This document shows, piece by piece, positions 44,317 through 56,968 of a stretch of DNA of 64,000 nucleotides. The notes beneath the pieces were generated by a model. The model ran no database searches. It was not told the DNA's origin and worked only from the letters and a program-made list of their open reading frames with translations. Numbering within the stretch: position 1 is the stretch's first letter; each line of letters begins with the position of its first letter. Both the position numbers and the translations under genes were made by a program. Source of the DNA: Clostridiaceae bacterium (GTDB taxonomy: Bacteria > Bacillota > Clostridia > Oscillospirales > Acutalibacteraceae); the NCBI GenBank assembly GCA_021769555.1, contig JAETSR010000004.1, positions 62,001 through 126,000 of the forward strand, read 5' to 3'.

Positions 44317-47300
44317 TTAGCCGAAGTACCAGCTTTCAAAAAGGGCCAGCGCCCCCGCGTACTCCCTTGTGGTGGGCGCGCCGGAGATTATTGGGAAGTA
44401 CACTATGAACAGAAGCACGCACCCTAAGGCCATAGCCCCCATGAGCACCTGGGCCCGCTGCGCCTCAATCCTGCCGCCCACAGTGACCCGCCCGCTGAGC
44501 CTGCCGCTCTCCGAGAGCCGCTTAAAGAGGGCCAGCAGTGCCAGCACCAGGAAGGGCACGGCGGTGAAATAGTGATAGATGAAGGTGAGCCTGGGCACCA
44601 GAACCCAGGGCAGGTACACCGAGAGGAAGCCTGTCAGGGCCACGGCACAGTACACGCTCCGCCTTCTCAGCCACTCCCAGGCCGCAAAGAGCAGGGCGGG
44701 CAGGCAGCCCCACCATAGGAGGGGGTTTCCCATAGAGGAAATGGTGCTGTATTGTCCAAGCTCATTGCAGGGGTCGGAGCTGAAGAACCAGATTGGGCGC
44801 ACTACCAGGGGCCAGTCGTACCAGGGGGAGGCGAAGCTGTGCTCGGCCACAAGCCCTGAGTGGTAATTGAACATGGTGGTCTGGTAGTTCCAGAAAGCCC
44901 AGAGCATGTTGTCCCTATTATGGAGCAGTGTCGTCATGGGCAGGAAGGCACAAAAGTATATCCCAGAGGGGATGGCTATATACAAAAGGCAGCACCACAT
45001 GCAGAGCACGGCGCATCTTTTCAGCGCCGGGGCAAGCCCGCCCTCCTTTTTCTCGTATAGGCAGGTGTGTATGAGCTTGCCGAAGAACAGCACCCCGAGG
45101 CCCACGGCCCCATAGGCGGCCGTCCACTTTGCCGCAACCCCCAGGCCCATGAATATGCCGCCCAGGGCCAGGGGCAGGAGCAGCTCCCGGAGCCTTGCCC
45201 GCACAATGTCCTTATACATAAAGCGCACCATGGCGTCGTACATGAGCAGCAGGAAGAACACCGAGTAGGTGTCGATAGTGGCTATCCTCGTCTGGGTGAA
45301 GTGCATGAAGTCAAAGGCGAACATGAGCGTCCCCAGGGAGCAGAGCCAGGTTTTACCGAACAGGTCCTTGCACAGAAGATACAGTGCCGGGAGCATGAGC
45401 ACCCCGAAGAGCGTTCCCATAAACCGCCAGCCGAAAGGGTTCAGGCCGAACATCCTTATCCCCAGGGAGATTATATGCTTGCCCAAGGGCGGGTGGGTGT
45501 TCTCATAGGGCTCGAGCCCCAGGATATGCTCATAGGCTGTTCTGGCGTGGTATATCTCATCAAAATAGCTTGAGTTCTCGTAGGTCTTATAAAGGGGCAC
45601 GGTATCCTGCTCATCCACAAGGAGCTCCCCCCCGGGGCCCGCGGCGGTGAGGGCCGGTATGCCGTCGGAGCCGGCGGGGAATATGGCCATTTCGCTGACG
45701 GTAACATTCCCGTCAAGGGCCGTCACCCGCACGAATTTCCCCGGGACCTCAAGGTACTCCCTGCACCAGGCGAACACATAGCCGTCGCCAACCTCCCCGC
45801 AGTCCTCCCAGGTGACGCCGTCCTCACTGGACTCTATTTTCATGCTCGAGCCGACCCTGCTCCTGTAGTGGGAGCTGTCCGGCTCCAGCCCGGGCAGGTA
45901 GCAGATGATATGGCAGGTGCGGTCCGATTCCAGCACCACGCTCTCCCCCTCAGCCGGGGTCCAGTTGGTCTTCGGCAGCACTGTGCCGCCCAGGTGCCAG
46001 AAGGCAATCACGCCGTATACTGCGGTTATGCCGAGCATCAGCGCCCAGTCGGGCCTTGTCATCCCCCGGCCCTCAGGCGGTGATATTTTCTTTAGGCTCC
46101 AGGGGCCGAAGAAGCTTTCGCACGGCTCCGGCTCCCTGATGTCTTCTTTGATATATACCCGGTACTCCGTCCAGATAAGGTAGATAAGCGCTGAAAGCTG
46201 CAGCAGGGCTATCACCTTCCCGGGCTGGCTGTTGGGGTCGTAGTTGTTGCCCTTTACCCGGAATATCCAGAGGGTATAGCTCACATTGAGATAGTTTGCC
46301 CCTGCCATGAGAGCGTAGGCCCTCATGAGCCGCTTGTCACGGGTGAAAATATAGCTCAGCAGTATGAATAAAAAGGCCGGGAAGAGATACCTCTCGTGCA
46401 TTTTAACGGCAAAGATATAAACTATGCCCATGAGCAGGGGCGCGGCGGCGAATACCGCGTCCTTTCTCTTGGAGCACAGTATCAGCCCGCCGCACGCCGC
46501 CGTGGCGAGGACGGGGGCCGCCCAGGTGAGCAGGGAGCTCTGTATCCCGCCGGGGAGCCCCCACCAGTTGCGGCCGATAAGGGTCCAGAAGTTGTGGGCG
46601 TTCACGGAGTAGTAGTTATAGTAGTCCATGGTGGACTGATACTTCTGCACCAGCCACCAGTAGTTGAAGTCTTTGGTGAAGGGCGCGGCAACAAGCAGCA
46701 CCGCGCCTGCCGCGCAAAGGACGCCGGCGCAGAGCCCCGCCCATTTTCTGCGCTTTATGCAGAAGAAGATGTACATCGGCGCGAAGACCAGCATCTGCGG
46801 CTTGCAGATAATGGACAGGCCGTACAGGAGCCCGGAGGCCGCCCAGCTCTCCCCGTACAGGAGCAGGGCGGAGGCGAGCAGCACCATGGTGCAGAAGGAG
46901 TCCGCCTGCCCCCACTGGGCAGAGTTCACGAACACCGCCGGGCAGAAAAGATAAGCCGCCGAAACCAGGAGGGCAGCCCTCTCCCCGAGCTTCTTTCTCC
47001 CCAGCCAGAGCAGGGCCCCGCCGCAGAGCAGGTCCGCGCCGATTGAGGGCAGCTTCATCACAAGGGTATAGAGCTGGCCCTCCCAGGCCAAGTGGGTCCA
47101 CTGGCGTATTTTCTCAAGGAGCATGAGCACATAGAGGTACCCCGGGGGGTAGTCTAAAAACATATCCTGCTCATATATCTCAGAAAAGCCCACCCTCGAC
47201 AGGGTCATGCCCCAGGACTTGAAGGTGTCCATGTCCACGCTGAACCCCTCGGACCAGTACCCCAGGTGCAGCCTGAGCAGCAGCGCCGCCAAGAGCAGAA

Positions 47301-47409
47301 GCCCCGCAAATACCGGAAAGCCAGGGCTCCTGTCCTCCCTCTGCCTTCTGCCGCAGAGCAGGAGCGTCAGGGCGCAGAATCCCGCGCACGTATATATTAT
47401 GCCGCTCAT
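44317..47409 (-). CDS. two-module GT-C membrane glycosyltransferase (GT39 PMT module at C-terminus)
   Basis: A 1030-residue polytopic protein. Residues 1-440 form one GT-C-like membrane module (mannosyltransferase type, with VDMDTFKSWGMTL in the first loop and 9-10 hydrophobic segments). Near 480-600 is a soluble discoidin-like beta domain. From about residue 605 a PMT/GT39 module begins, with SYFDEIYHARTAYE (Asp617-Glu618) and NTHPPLGKH, the donor/acceptor site of protein O-mannosyltransferases. It may transfer a sugar from a lipid carrier to surface protein or glycan. The start is the ATG at 47409 after AAAGGAG, not the frame's first ATG 20 codons upstream. Confidence 0.85.
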   Translation of the reverse strand: MSGIIYTCAGFCALTLLLCGRRQREDRSPGFPVFAGLLLLAALLLRLHLGYWSEGFSVDMDTFKSWGMTLSRVGFSEIYEQDMFLDYPPGYLYVLMLLEKIRQWTHLAWEGQLYTLVMKLPSIGADLLCGGALLWLGRKKLGERAALLVSAAYLFCPAVFVNSAQWGQADSFCTMVLLASALLLYGESWAASGLLYGLSIICKPQMLVFAPMYIFFCIKRRKWAGLCAGVLCAAGAVLLVAAPFTKDFNYWWLVQKYQSTMDYYNYYSVNAHNFWTLIGRNWWGLPGGIQSSLLTWAAPVLATAACGGLILCSKRKDAVFAAAPLLMGIVYIFAVKMHERYLFPAFLFILLSYIFTRDKRLMRAYALMAGANYLNVSYTLWIFRVKGNNYDPNSQPGKVIALLQLSALIYLIWTEYRVYIKEDIREPEPCESFFGPWSLKKISPPEGRGMTRPDWALMLGITAVYGVIAFWHLGGTVLPKTNWTPAEGESVVLESDRTCHIICYLPGLEPDSSHYRSRVGSSMKIESSEDGVTWEDCGEVGDGYVFAWCREYLEVPGKFVRVTALDGNVTVSEMAIFPAGSDGIPALTAAGPGGELLVDEQDTVPLYKTYENSSYFDEIYHARTAYEHILGLEPYENTHPPLGKHIISLGIRMFGLNPFGWRFMGTLFGVLMLPALYLLCKDLFGKTWLCSLGTLMFAFDFMHFTQTRIATIDTYSVFFLLLMYDAMVRFMYKDIVRARLRELLLPLALGGIFMGLGVAAKWTAAYGAVGLGVLFFGKLIHTCLYEKKEGGLAPALKRCAVLCMWCCLLYIAIPSGIYFCAFLPMTTLLHNRDNMLWAFWNYQTTMFNYHSGLVAEHSFASPWYDWPLVVRPIWFFSSDPCNELGQYSTISSMGNPLLWWGCLPALLFAAWEWLRRRSVYCAVALTGFLSVYLPWVLVPRLTFIYHYFTAVPFLVLALLALFKRLSESGRLSGRVTVGGRIEAQRAQVLMGAMALGCVLLFIVYFPIISGAPTTREYAGALALFESWYFG

Positions 47410-47479
47410 TTCGTGTTCTCCTTTGCATATCAGCTGTTGGGCTGAGAATATTTTTGATTTTTTACACATTTCTTATTGA

Positions 47480-50645
<3,166 letters not shown>

Positions 50646-50648
50646 CTT

Positions 50649-50684
50649 AGTACGGACGGTTTTGCGCCGTCCGTACTTTGCTTA
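50649..50684 (+). terminator. hairpin terminator after lacZ
   Basis: A perfect 11-bp stem AGTACGGACGG / CCGTCCGTACT with a seven-base loop, followed by TTGCTTAT. It probably ends lacZ. The promoter just upstream would put most of it in the 5' leader of the next gene. Confidence 0.7.
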
Positions 50685-50708
50685 TAGCTTAGTGAAGAGG
50701 ATGATAAT

Positions 50709-51134
50709 ATGATTAAGAGAGACAGAAACAGGGCCGGGGGCGGCTACTACCAGAGCCACCCCAATACCGAGAGCTTCACCTGTAAGCTGTGCGGGCGCCT
50801 GGTCACCCCGGAGGAGGCCGGCACCCAGCACCGAAACCACTGCCCGAACTGCCTGTCGAGCCTCCATGTTGACAATGAGCCCGGTGACCGGGCCGCGGAC
50901 TGCGGGGGAGTAATGGAGCCCATAAGCGTCTGGGTGCGGGGGGATGGGGAGTGGGCCATAATCCACCGCTGCAAGCGCTGCGGGGCACTGAGCTCCAACA
51001 GGATAGCCGCCGACGATAACCCCCTAAAGCTCATGTCCATAGCCCTCAGGCCCTTGGCGGAGCCGCCGTTCCCTATCGAAAGGGTAAAGGAGTTCGCAGA
51101 CCTTCTGGCGGGGGAGGGGGAGCATGAGGAGTGA
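50709..51134 (+). CDS. RNHCP-domain zinc protein
   Basis: A 141-residue protein of the RNHCP family, named from its RNHCPNC motif (residues 42-48). Cys pairs CKLC, CPNC and CKRC plus His form probable zinc ribbons. The family is widespread and unassigned, suggested to bind nucleic acid. Its TGA overlaps the GTG of the next gene, so the two are coupled. Confidence 0.85.
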   Translation: MIKRDRNRAGGGYYQSHPNTESFTCKLCGRLVTPEEAGTQHRNHCPNCLSSLHVDNEPGDRAADCGGVMEPISVWVRGDGEWAIIHRCKRCGALSSNRIAADDNPLKLMSIALRPLAEPPFPIERVKEFADLLAGEGEHEE

Positions 51135-51991
51135 ACCCGGCGGAGCGTCTGGCGTACATTGGTGCCGCCGCCGCTGATTTCGCTGTAACAGGCGCGCATA
51201 TAGACTGCATTTTCGGCAGGGAGCTTATAAAGCTCAACCGGCATACCGGAGAGATTCTCCTGAGAAAGACCGTCTTCCCAAAGGACGGCCTCTCGAGAAA
51301 GCTGACAGCCCAAGGCGGGGAGATTTTTGTCTACGACTTCTGCACCCTGTATATTTTCCGGCAGGAGGATTTTGAGCCTCTTTGCACCCTAAAGCTGGGG
51401 GAGGACCTGAGCTCTGATATATGCGGAATGGCTGCGGACGACGGCACTGTATACTGCTCCATACGAAACGGCGGGCTCACAGCCGTTGACAGGAGGACAT
51501 ACGAGACCCGGGAGGCTGAAATCTCCGGTAGCAGCATGTGGAGCGTTGAGATATTCGGCCCTCATTTAGTCTGCGGGACTGTGGACGGCAGGCTCCTGCT
51601 CATTGGCAGGGACTCCCTTGCCATAGAAAGGGAGCTCGCGCTGGGAAAGAAAAATATCGCAAGCCTGCTTATTGACGGCGATATCCTCTATGCCGCCGGG
51701 CAGGACGGCGTGCTCTCCAAAATCAGCATTGGGGACTTCGCGGTACTGGCCCAAAGAAAGAACGCCCATAGGAAGATGTTCCGCCTTGGGGGAATGTACC
51801 GGGACAGGCTTGTAACGGTCTCACATCCCTGCTCGGAGCTGGCTCTATGGGACAGGGAGAGCCTTGAGAGGGTGAAGCTTGTGGAAATACCCCTCCGGCT
51901 TTCCGGGCGCGTATGTATAGAAGGGGACAGACTGTACATCTCCTCCCGGAACATACCGGGGATAGATTTACTCAGGCTGGATGAAATATAA
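51131..51991 (+). CDS. beta-propeller-like protein
   Basis: A 286-residue protein made of repeated short beta blades (for example GREIFVYDFCTLYIF, DGTVYCSIRNGGLTAVDRRT, GRLLLIGRDS, GDILYAAGQDGVLSKI), about six to seven of them, of WD40/PQQ type. No signal peptide; probably a cytoplasmic protein-binding scaffold. It starts with GTG in a GTGA overlap with the RNHCP gene, so the pair acts together, but the job is unknown. Confidence 0.7.
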   Translation: MNPAERLAYIGAAAADFAVTGAHIDCIFGRELIKLNRHTGEILLRKTVFPKDGLSRKLTAQGGEIFVYDFCTLYIFRQEDFEPLCTLKLGEDLSSDICGMAADDGTVYCSIRNGGLTAVDRRTYETREAEISGSSMWSVEIFGPHLVCGTVDGRLLLIGRDSLAIERELALGKKNIASLLIDGDILYAAGQDGVLSKISIGDFAVLAQRKNAHRKMFRLGGMYRDRLVTVSHPCSELALWDRESLERVKLVEIPLRLSGRVCIEGDRLYISSRNIPGIDLLRLDEI

Positions 51992-52023
51992 AAATAAGGC
52001 TGACTGCCGGAAAGGAGCGACTT

Positions 52024-52161
52024 ATGGACGAAGCAAATGTAGGCGAATTGTTAAAGGAAACGGCCGAGGAGAACCAGACGCGCAAGATTCTTGAGATTAT
52101 GAACGAAAGCAAAGACCTTGAGGAGGCCAAGGAAAGGGTCCGGGACCTGCTCAAGAAGTAA
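52024..52161 (+). CDS. small helical protein, 45 aa
   Basis: A 45-residue, strongly charged, helical protein (MDEANVGELLKE... ending RVRDLLKK) with heptad-like spacing of Leu/Ile that could form a short coiled coil. AAAGGAG lies seven bases before the ATG and the next gene starts 18 bases after its stop, so it looks like a true gene. No family was recognised. It lies between the propeller and a sugar isomerase. Confidence 0.6.
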   Translation: MDEANVGELLKETAEENQTRKILEIMNESKDLEEAKERVRDLLKK

Positions 52162-52179
52162 AAAAGGAGGAAATTTTTT

Positions 52180-53088
52180 ATGAAACTAGGAATTATAATG
52201 CCCCCAAACCCCGAGAGCTTCCAGAGGGCCAAGGACCTGGGCCTGGACTTTGTGGAGTTCGACTGCAACCCCGAGAGCTACTTCGGCGGGCCGGTTTCAG
52301 AGCTCATGGCCGTGAAGGAGGAGCTAAAGGCCGCAAGCGAGGCCGCCGGCGTTGAGGTGGGGGCCGTGGGCCGGTGGGCAAGCCCCGTGCTGGGCCCGGA
52401 CGGCGAGGCCGACCCCGGGGAGTGGGAGCAGGTCAAGGCTGTTATCGACTTCGGCGCATATCTTGGGGCAAAGCACTATCTATGCAGCGTGAGCTATGTG
52501 AAGGAGCTCAGCTACTATAAGAACATCACCGCCGCCATCAAGATACTCAACGAGATAGTAGCCTACGCCAAGGAGCGGGGCATGGAGACGGCTATAGTAA
52601 ACTGCATGATGGGCGGGAACTATATCCGCACCCCCGAGCAGTGGAAGCTGGTTTTGAGCGAGGTGCCGGGCCTTGGCATTAAGTACGACCCCTCCCACAG
52701 CTTCGTCCACGGCGGCCAGAATGGGGCGTACCTCGAGGAGGGCCTTGAGTGGGGCGCGCACTTCAAGTACTGCCACGTAAAGGGGGTCATCCAGCGGGGC
52801 GGGTCCCAGGAGCCGGAGCACTGGGCAATAAGGGATTTCGCCGTGGCCCATCCGGAGCTTAAAGACGAGCTCATGTCCAAGGCATTCGGCCCGGACAATT
52901 CCTACGACAACCCTCCCGCGGGTATCGACGTGATAAACTGGCGGGCGTTCTTTGCCATCCTCTATAAGTACGGCTACGACGGCTATCTCGCCATCGAGCC
53001 CCACTCGGCCACATGGCAGGGGGATAAGGGTGAGAAGGGCTTGAAGTACACCATCAAGTATATCCGCGACCTGATGATTCTGGACTAA
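52180..53088 (+). CDS. sugar phosphate isomerase/epimerase, AP endonuclease 2-like TIM barrel
   Basis: A 302-residue TIM-barrel protein of the IolE/xylose isomerase-like superfamily. Candidate metal ligands are in DFVEFDCN, KYDPSHSFVH, KYCHVKGV and AIEPHS. Members convert ketoses or inositol derivatives; the substrate cannot be read. AAAAGGAGG precedes the ATG. It is the last gene of the run that begins with the RNHCP protein and ends at a terminator. Confidence 0.85.
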   Translation: MKLGIIMPPNPESFQRAKDLGLDFVEFDCNPESYFGGPVSELMAVKEELKAASEAAGVEVGAVGRWASPVLGPDGEADPGEWEQVKAVIDFGAYLGAKHYLCSVSYVKELSYYKNITAAIKILNEIVAYAKERGMETAIVNCMMGGNYIRTPEQWKLVLSEVPGLGIKYDPSHSFVHGGQNGAYLEEGLEWGAHFKYCHVKGVIQRGGSQEPEHWAIRDFAVAHPELKDELMSKAFGPDNSYDNPPAGIDVINWRAFFAILYKYGYDGYLAIEPHSATWQGDKGEKGLKYTIKYIRDLMILD

Positions 53089-53101
53089 GATACATAAAAG
53101 G

Positions 53102-53130
53102 GCCCCCGGAATGCTCCGGGGGCTTTCTCT
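53102..53130. terminator. bidirectional terminator
   Basis: Perfect 9-bp GCCCCCGGA / TCCGGGGGC with loop ATGC, followed by TTTCTCT. It sits between the isomerase and the converging metallophosphoesterase. Confidence 0.85.
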
Positions 53131-53956
53131 ATTCTGTCAGGTCAATCAGCAATATCTCTGGCCTGTTGTTAAAGCGGATGGGTATCACGCTGTTCCCCAG
53201 CCCCCGGCTCACCGCCATATGGGAGCCGCCCTCTGTATAGAGCCCAGAGTCGTACTTGGGGAAAAGCCCCTGTCCCGGAGCGATGAGCCCGCCGATAAAG
53301 GGCAGGCGGAACTGCCCGCCGTGGGCGTGGCCGGTGAGGGCCAGGCCTATGCCGCTGGCGGCGTAAGCCTCAAAGAGCTCCGGGCGGTGGGAGAGCAGTA
53401 TGTTATATCTCCCGGGGTCAACGAGCCCTGAAAGCTTCACCCGCGCCATAGCCTCGCTCTCGCCGGGCACATTCCCCGAAAGGGCAAAGTCCGGGTCCGC
53501 AAGGCCGATAATGTTCACATCGTTATACAGCACCGCCCGGTCCTCAAGCACGGCGGCGCCCGCCGCTTCGAGTCCGGACTTCAGCTCTCCATAGTCCGCA
53601 AGGCGTGCCTCATGGTTTCCGGGCACATAGTACACCGGGGCTATGCCCACAGCTCCCTTGATGAACTCTAAGGCAGCAGCCGTGTCCGTATGCCTCGAGT
53701 CCACCAGGTCCCCGGTGACGGCGATAATGTCCGGCTCCGTCTCTGTCAGCAGCCTTAAAAGCTCCCCGTTGCCCTCGCCGAACTGGGCGTTATGCAGGTC
53801 TGAGATATGGGCAATCCGCAGCTTCACCGGTGCTTTTACCGTCACCCTGCTCACCATAAGCGCCGTGTTCCCCCAGACAGTCCAAACCGCCAGCACTATC
53901 ATCAGAGCGGCAGCCGCGCAGAGCAGCAGCTTTTTCTTAAAGCCCGGCTTCTTCAC
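53129..53956 (-). CDS. membrane-anchored metallophosphoesterase, YkuE-like
   Basis: A 275-residue calcineurin-like phosphoesterase with one N-terminal membrane anchor (residues 9-28). Metal motifs are ordered: ISDLHNAQFG, TGDLVDSRH, VPGNHEAR and TGHAHGGQF. B. subtilis YkuE hydrolyses phosphate esters at the cell surface. The start is GTG overlapping the tex stop (GTGA), so translation is coupled to tex, with no obvious functional link. Confidence 0.9.
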   Translation of the reverse strand: MKKPGFKKKLLLCAAAALMIVLAVWTVWGNTALMVSRVTVKAPVKLRIAHISDLHNAQFGEGNGELLRLLTETEPDIIAVTGDLVDSRHTDTAAALEFIKGAVGIAPVYYVPGNHEARLADYGELKSGLEAAGAAVLEDRAVLYNDVNIIGLADPDFALSGNVPGESEAMARVKLSGLVDPGRYNILLSHRPELFEAYAASGIGLALTGHAHGGQFRLPFIGGLIAPGQGLFPKYDSGLYTEGGSHMAVSRGLGNSVIPIRFNNRPEILLIDLTE

Positions 53957-56115
53957 TGGGCCTGCTTCTTCATGGTAAGGGAGATTCGCTTCTTCTTCTC
54001 GTCCACCTCAAGCACAGTCACGTCCACAACATCCCCGACCTTTACCACCAGGCTCGGGTCCCGGACAAACCTGTCTGAAAGCTGGGAGATGTGCACGAGC
54101 CCGTCCTGGTGCACGCCTATGTCCACAAAGGCCCCGAAGTCCACCACGTTCCGGACAGTACCGGTGAGCTTCATGCCGGGCTTCAAATCCGCAATATCCA
54201 TCACGTCGGTCCTCAGCATGGGCGGGGGCAGCTGGTCCCGGGGGTCCCGGCCGGGCTTCTGCAGCTCGGCGGAGATATCCCTGAGGGTGGGCACGCCGAC
54301 CCCGCACGCCTGGGCAGCCTTGTCTGTGCCAAGCTCCCGCAGCCGCGCGTCCAGGTCGTGGAGGTTTCCCACGTCTTTAAGGGAGTACCCGCATATCTCC
54401 AAAAGCTTTTCCGCTGCCTTATAGGACTCCGGGTGCACGGCCGTGCGGTCCAGGACCTGTCTGCTCTCGGGCACCCTCAAAAATCCCGCGCACTGCTCAA
54501 AGGCCTTGGGCCCCAGCTTCGGCACCTTCAAAAGCTCCCGCCGGGTCTTGAAGCTGCCGTTTTCCTCACGGTATACGGCCACGTTCTTTGCGACAGTCGG
54601 GCTTATCCCCGCAACCCTTCTTAGGAGCGACGGAGAGGCTGTATTCAAATCAACGCCCACGGCGTTCACGCAGTCCTCCACAACGCCGTCCAGGGTCTCC
54701 GAGAGCCTTGCCCCGGGCATATCGTGCTGGTACTGCCCGACGCCTATGGCCTTGGGGTCTATCTTCACAAGCTCAGCCAGCGGGTCCTGGAGCCTTCTGG
54801 CAATGGACACCGCCGAGCGCAGGGACACGTCAAAATCCGGGAACTCCTCAGCCCCGAGCTTCGAGGCCGAGTAAACCGAGGCCCCCGCCTCGCTCACCAC
54901 CATATACGACACGCTGCCCGGGTACTCTTTTATAAACTCGCTTACAAATATCTCAGACTCCCTGCTGGCCGTGCCGTTGCCTATGGCTATGCACTCTATC
55001 CCGTGCTTATCGCAGAGCCGTCTCAATACCTCCTTGGACTTTTCCGTCTGGTTATGGGGCTTTGTGGGGTATATAACCGCCGTCTCAAGGACTTTTCCGT
55101 TGCCGTCAACTACGGCGAGCTTGCAGCCGGTCCTGTAGGCCGGGTCAAAGCCCAGGGTCACCTTGGACTTTACCGGGGGCTGCATCAACAGGGGCCGGAG
55201 GTTCAGGGCAAAGGTGTGTATGGCCTGCTCAGCCGCCCGCTCCGTCAGGTCCTTTCTGACCTCGCGCTCCAACGAGGGGAATATGAGCCTGTCCCAGGCG
55301 TCTTCAGCGGTCTCCCGGAGCAGGTCCATAAAGGGGTGCCTGGAATATACTCTCTGCAAAATCACCTGCACCGGCCCGAACTCCCCGGGCAGCACCGACA
55401 CCTTTAACATCCCCTCACGCTCGCCCCGGTCCATGGCGAGTATCTGGTGGCTCTGGAGCTTTTTCAGGGACTCCTGAAATTCATAATACAGCCTGTAGAC
55501 CGTGTCATCCTCGGTGTTCGCAGAAGACTTCAGGGCCCCGCCCTGCTGTATGCGCTCTCTAAGGCGCTTTCTTATCTCCGCGTCGTCTGAAAGGTCCTCG
55601 GCAATAATATCCTTTGCCCCCTGTAATGCCTCATCCATGGAGTTTACGTCCTTTTCCGGGTCCACAAACCCTTCTGCAAGGTCCTCGGCGCTCTTACGGG
55701 TTATCTTTCCGTTCTCATCAAGTCCGGTAAAAAGCAGCTTTGCCAAGGGCTCAAGGCCCTTCTCCCTGGCAATGCTGGCCCGGGTGCGCCGCTTCGGGCG
55801 GTAGGGCCTGTAGAGGTCCTCCACCTCCGCCATAGTGGAGGCGTTCATCACAGCGCTTTCAAGCTCCGGGGTAAGCTTCTCAAGGGCCGTCACCGCAGCT
55901 ATGACCTCAGCCTTTCTCTGCTCAAGGCCCCTAAGGTACTGCAGCCTGTCGGCCAACGTGCGGATGGTCTGGTCGTCCATGGTGCCGTGCTGTTCCTTGC
56001 GGTACCGGGCGATAAACGGCACGGTATTGCCCTCGTCCAGAAGGTCCACCACAGCCCGGGCGTGCTCCGGGCGCACATTCAGCTCCCTCGAGAGGGTCTC
56101 AATTATCTGTTCCAT
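53953..56115 (-). CDS. tex: S1 RNA-binding domain protein Tex
   Basis: A 720-residue Tex protein involved in transcription and nucleic-acid binding. It has an N-terminal helical domain (ARELNVRPEHARAVVDLLD, FIARYRKEQHGTMDD), a YqgF-type RNase H fold (LGFDPAYRTGCKLAVVD), a helix-hairpin-helix pair (RRVAGISPTVAKNVAVYRE) and a C-terminal S1 domain. Length fits the family. A minus-strand TATAAT at 56157-56152 may be its -10. AAGGAGCC precedes the ATG. Confidence 0.95.
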   Translation of the reverse strand: MEQIIETLSRELNVRPEHARAVVDLLDEGNTVPFIARYRKEQHGTMDDQTIRTLADRLQYLRGLEQRKAEVIAAVTALEKLTPELESAVMNASTMAEVEDLYRPYRPKRRTRASIAREKGLEPLAKLLFTGLDENGKITRKSAEDLAEGFVDPEKDVNSMDEALQGAKDIIAEDLSDDAEIRKRLRERIQQGGALKSSANTEDDTVYRLYYEFQESLKKLQSHQILAMDRGEREGMLKVSVLPGEFGPVQVILQRVYSRHPFMDLLRETAEDAWDRLIFPSLEREVRKDLTERAAEQAIHTFALNLRPLLMQPPVKSKVTLGFDPAYRTGCKLAVVDGNGKVLETAVIYPTKPHNQTEKSKEVLRRLCDKHGIECIAIGNGTASRESEIFVSEFIKEYPGSVSYMVVSEAGASVYSASKLGAEEFPDFDVSLRSAVSIARRLQDPLAELVKIDPKAIGVGQYQHDMPGARLSETLDGVVEDCVNAVGVDLNTASPSLLRRVAGISPTVAKNVAVYREENGSFKTRRELLKVPKLGPKAFEQCAGFLRVPESRQVLDRTAVHPESYKAAEKLLEICGYSLKDVGNLHDLDARLRELGTDKAAQACGVGVPTLRDISAELQKPGRDPRDQLPPPMLRTDVMDIADLKPGMKLTGTVRNVVDFGAFVDIGVHQDGLVHISQLSDRFVRDPSLVVKVGDVVDVTVLEVDEKKKRISLTMKKQAQ

Positions 56116-56216
56116 ATAAGGCTCCTTTACCTAAAATTTCTCAGCCGGATTATTATAACACATCCGGGCGGCCAAATCTACCCGCTTTATTTTGAATATC
56201 AGGCTCCGGAAGCGCC

Positions 56217-56246
56217 AAAAAAGCCGCCCGGAAGGGCGGCTTTTCC
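56217..56246. terminator. bidirectional terminator
   Basis: GCCGCCC / GGGCGGC stem with loop GGAA, A run on the left and TTTT on the right. It ends the minus-strand small island and faces tex. Confidence 0.8.
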
Positions 56247-56304
56247 GCTGTCTGTCTAAAATCTATAATAAATTATAAAGTAATAAACAGACAGTAAGCA
56301 GATA

Positions 56305-56574
56305 TTATGAATCAAAAGTATGGAAGGAAGAGCTTTGCAGTACCAAATCCCCAAGCGCGTCCTTTGAAAAAACATTCTCTTCAAAGAAGAAAAAGCACCG
56401 CGGGCACGTATCTGACAGGTCGGGCACGAAGTAGAACAGCCGGTTCACAACCTTGGACTCGTCCTCATAGGTGTCCGTGTTGGAAAACGGAAAATCGCAC
56501 AGGCTTTGGGGCGGCACGGGCTCTCTGCCGCCAAGCCAGGACAGGTACCTCTCGTAGATATCAGGCCTAGACAT
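56305..56574 (-). CDS. hypothetical protein, 89 aa, partner of the XRE protein
   Basis: An 89-residue protein of unknown function. It is acidic, rich in Phe and Asp, with one CPRC pair near residue 57 and no membrane segment. Its ATG overlaps the stop of the XRE gene by one base (TAATG), so the two are coupled and may form a protein pair like a regulator and its partner, possibly toxin-antitoxin. No family recognised. Confidence 0.6.
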   Translation of the reverse strand: MSRPDIYERYLSWLGGREPVPPQSLCDFPFSNTDTYEDESKVVNRLFYFVPDLSDTCPRCFFFFEENVFSKDALGDLVLQSSSFHTFDS

Positions 56575-56840
56575 TATCCCACCTCCTTTAATTCAATCTC
56601 AGCTACGAAATCGCCAAAAGCCTGCACAATGCGGAGCGCCTCGCTGGTCGGCAGCTGGTAGAGCAGGAAGGCCAGTGAAACGGCGGACGGCCCGGTCTCT
56701 CCACGCTCCAGGTCGGAGTAGGAGCGCGGGGTCATCCGGAGCCTTGCGGCCATCTGCTCCTGGGTGAGTCCAAGCTCATGGCGCACGTCGGGCAGAACCT
56801 TACTCAGATAGAGCTTCAGTTCCGGCTGGTATTTTCTCAT
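56574..56840 (-). CDS. XRE-family HTH protein
   Basis: An 88-residue DNA-binding protein: an N-terminal 15 residues, then a Cro/CI HTH at about 18-55 (LGLTQEQMAARLRMTPRSYSDLERGE), then helices to residue 88. Single-domain XRE proteins often repress their own small operon. A resolvase lies upstream in the same direction; AAGGAGGTTTTCCC precedes the ATG. The 128 bases between it and the resolvase are AT-rich. Confidence 0.87.
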   Translation of the reverse strand: MRKYQPELKLYLSKVLPDVRHELGLTQEQMAARLRMTPRSYSDLERGETGPSAVSLAFLLYQLPTSEALRIVQAFGDFVAEIELKEVG

Positions 56841-56968
56841 TGGGAAAACCTCCTTTATAAAAATATCTATAGGAAAATTCTACCAAGAGTAGAGGCATAC
56901 TTCCATGAGACACACCTCAGAATTTTGTATATTTTTTGCGAGAATTATTTGCCTAACTAAAATCTGCC

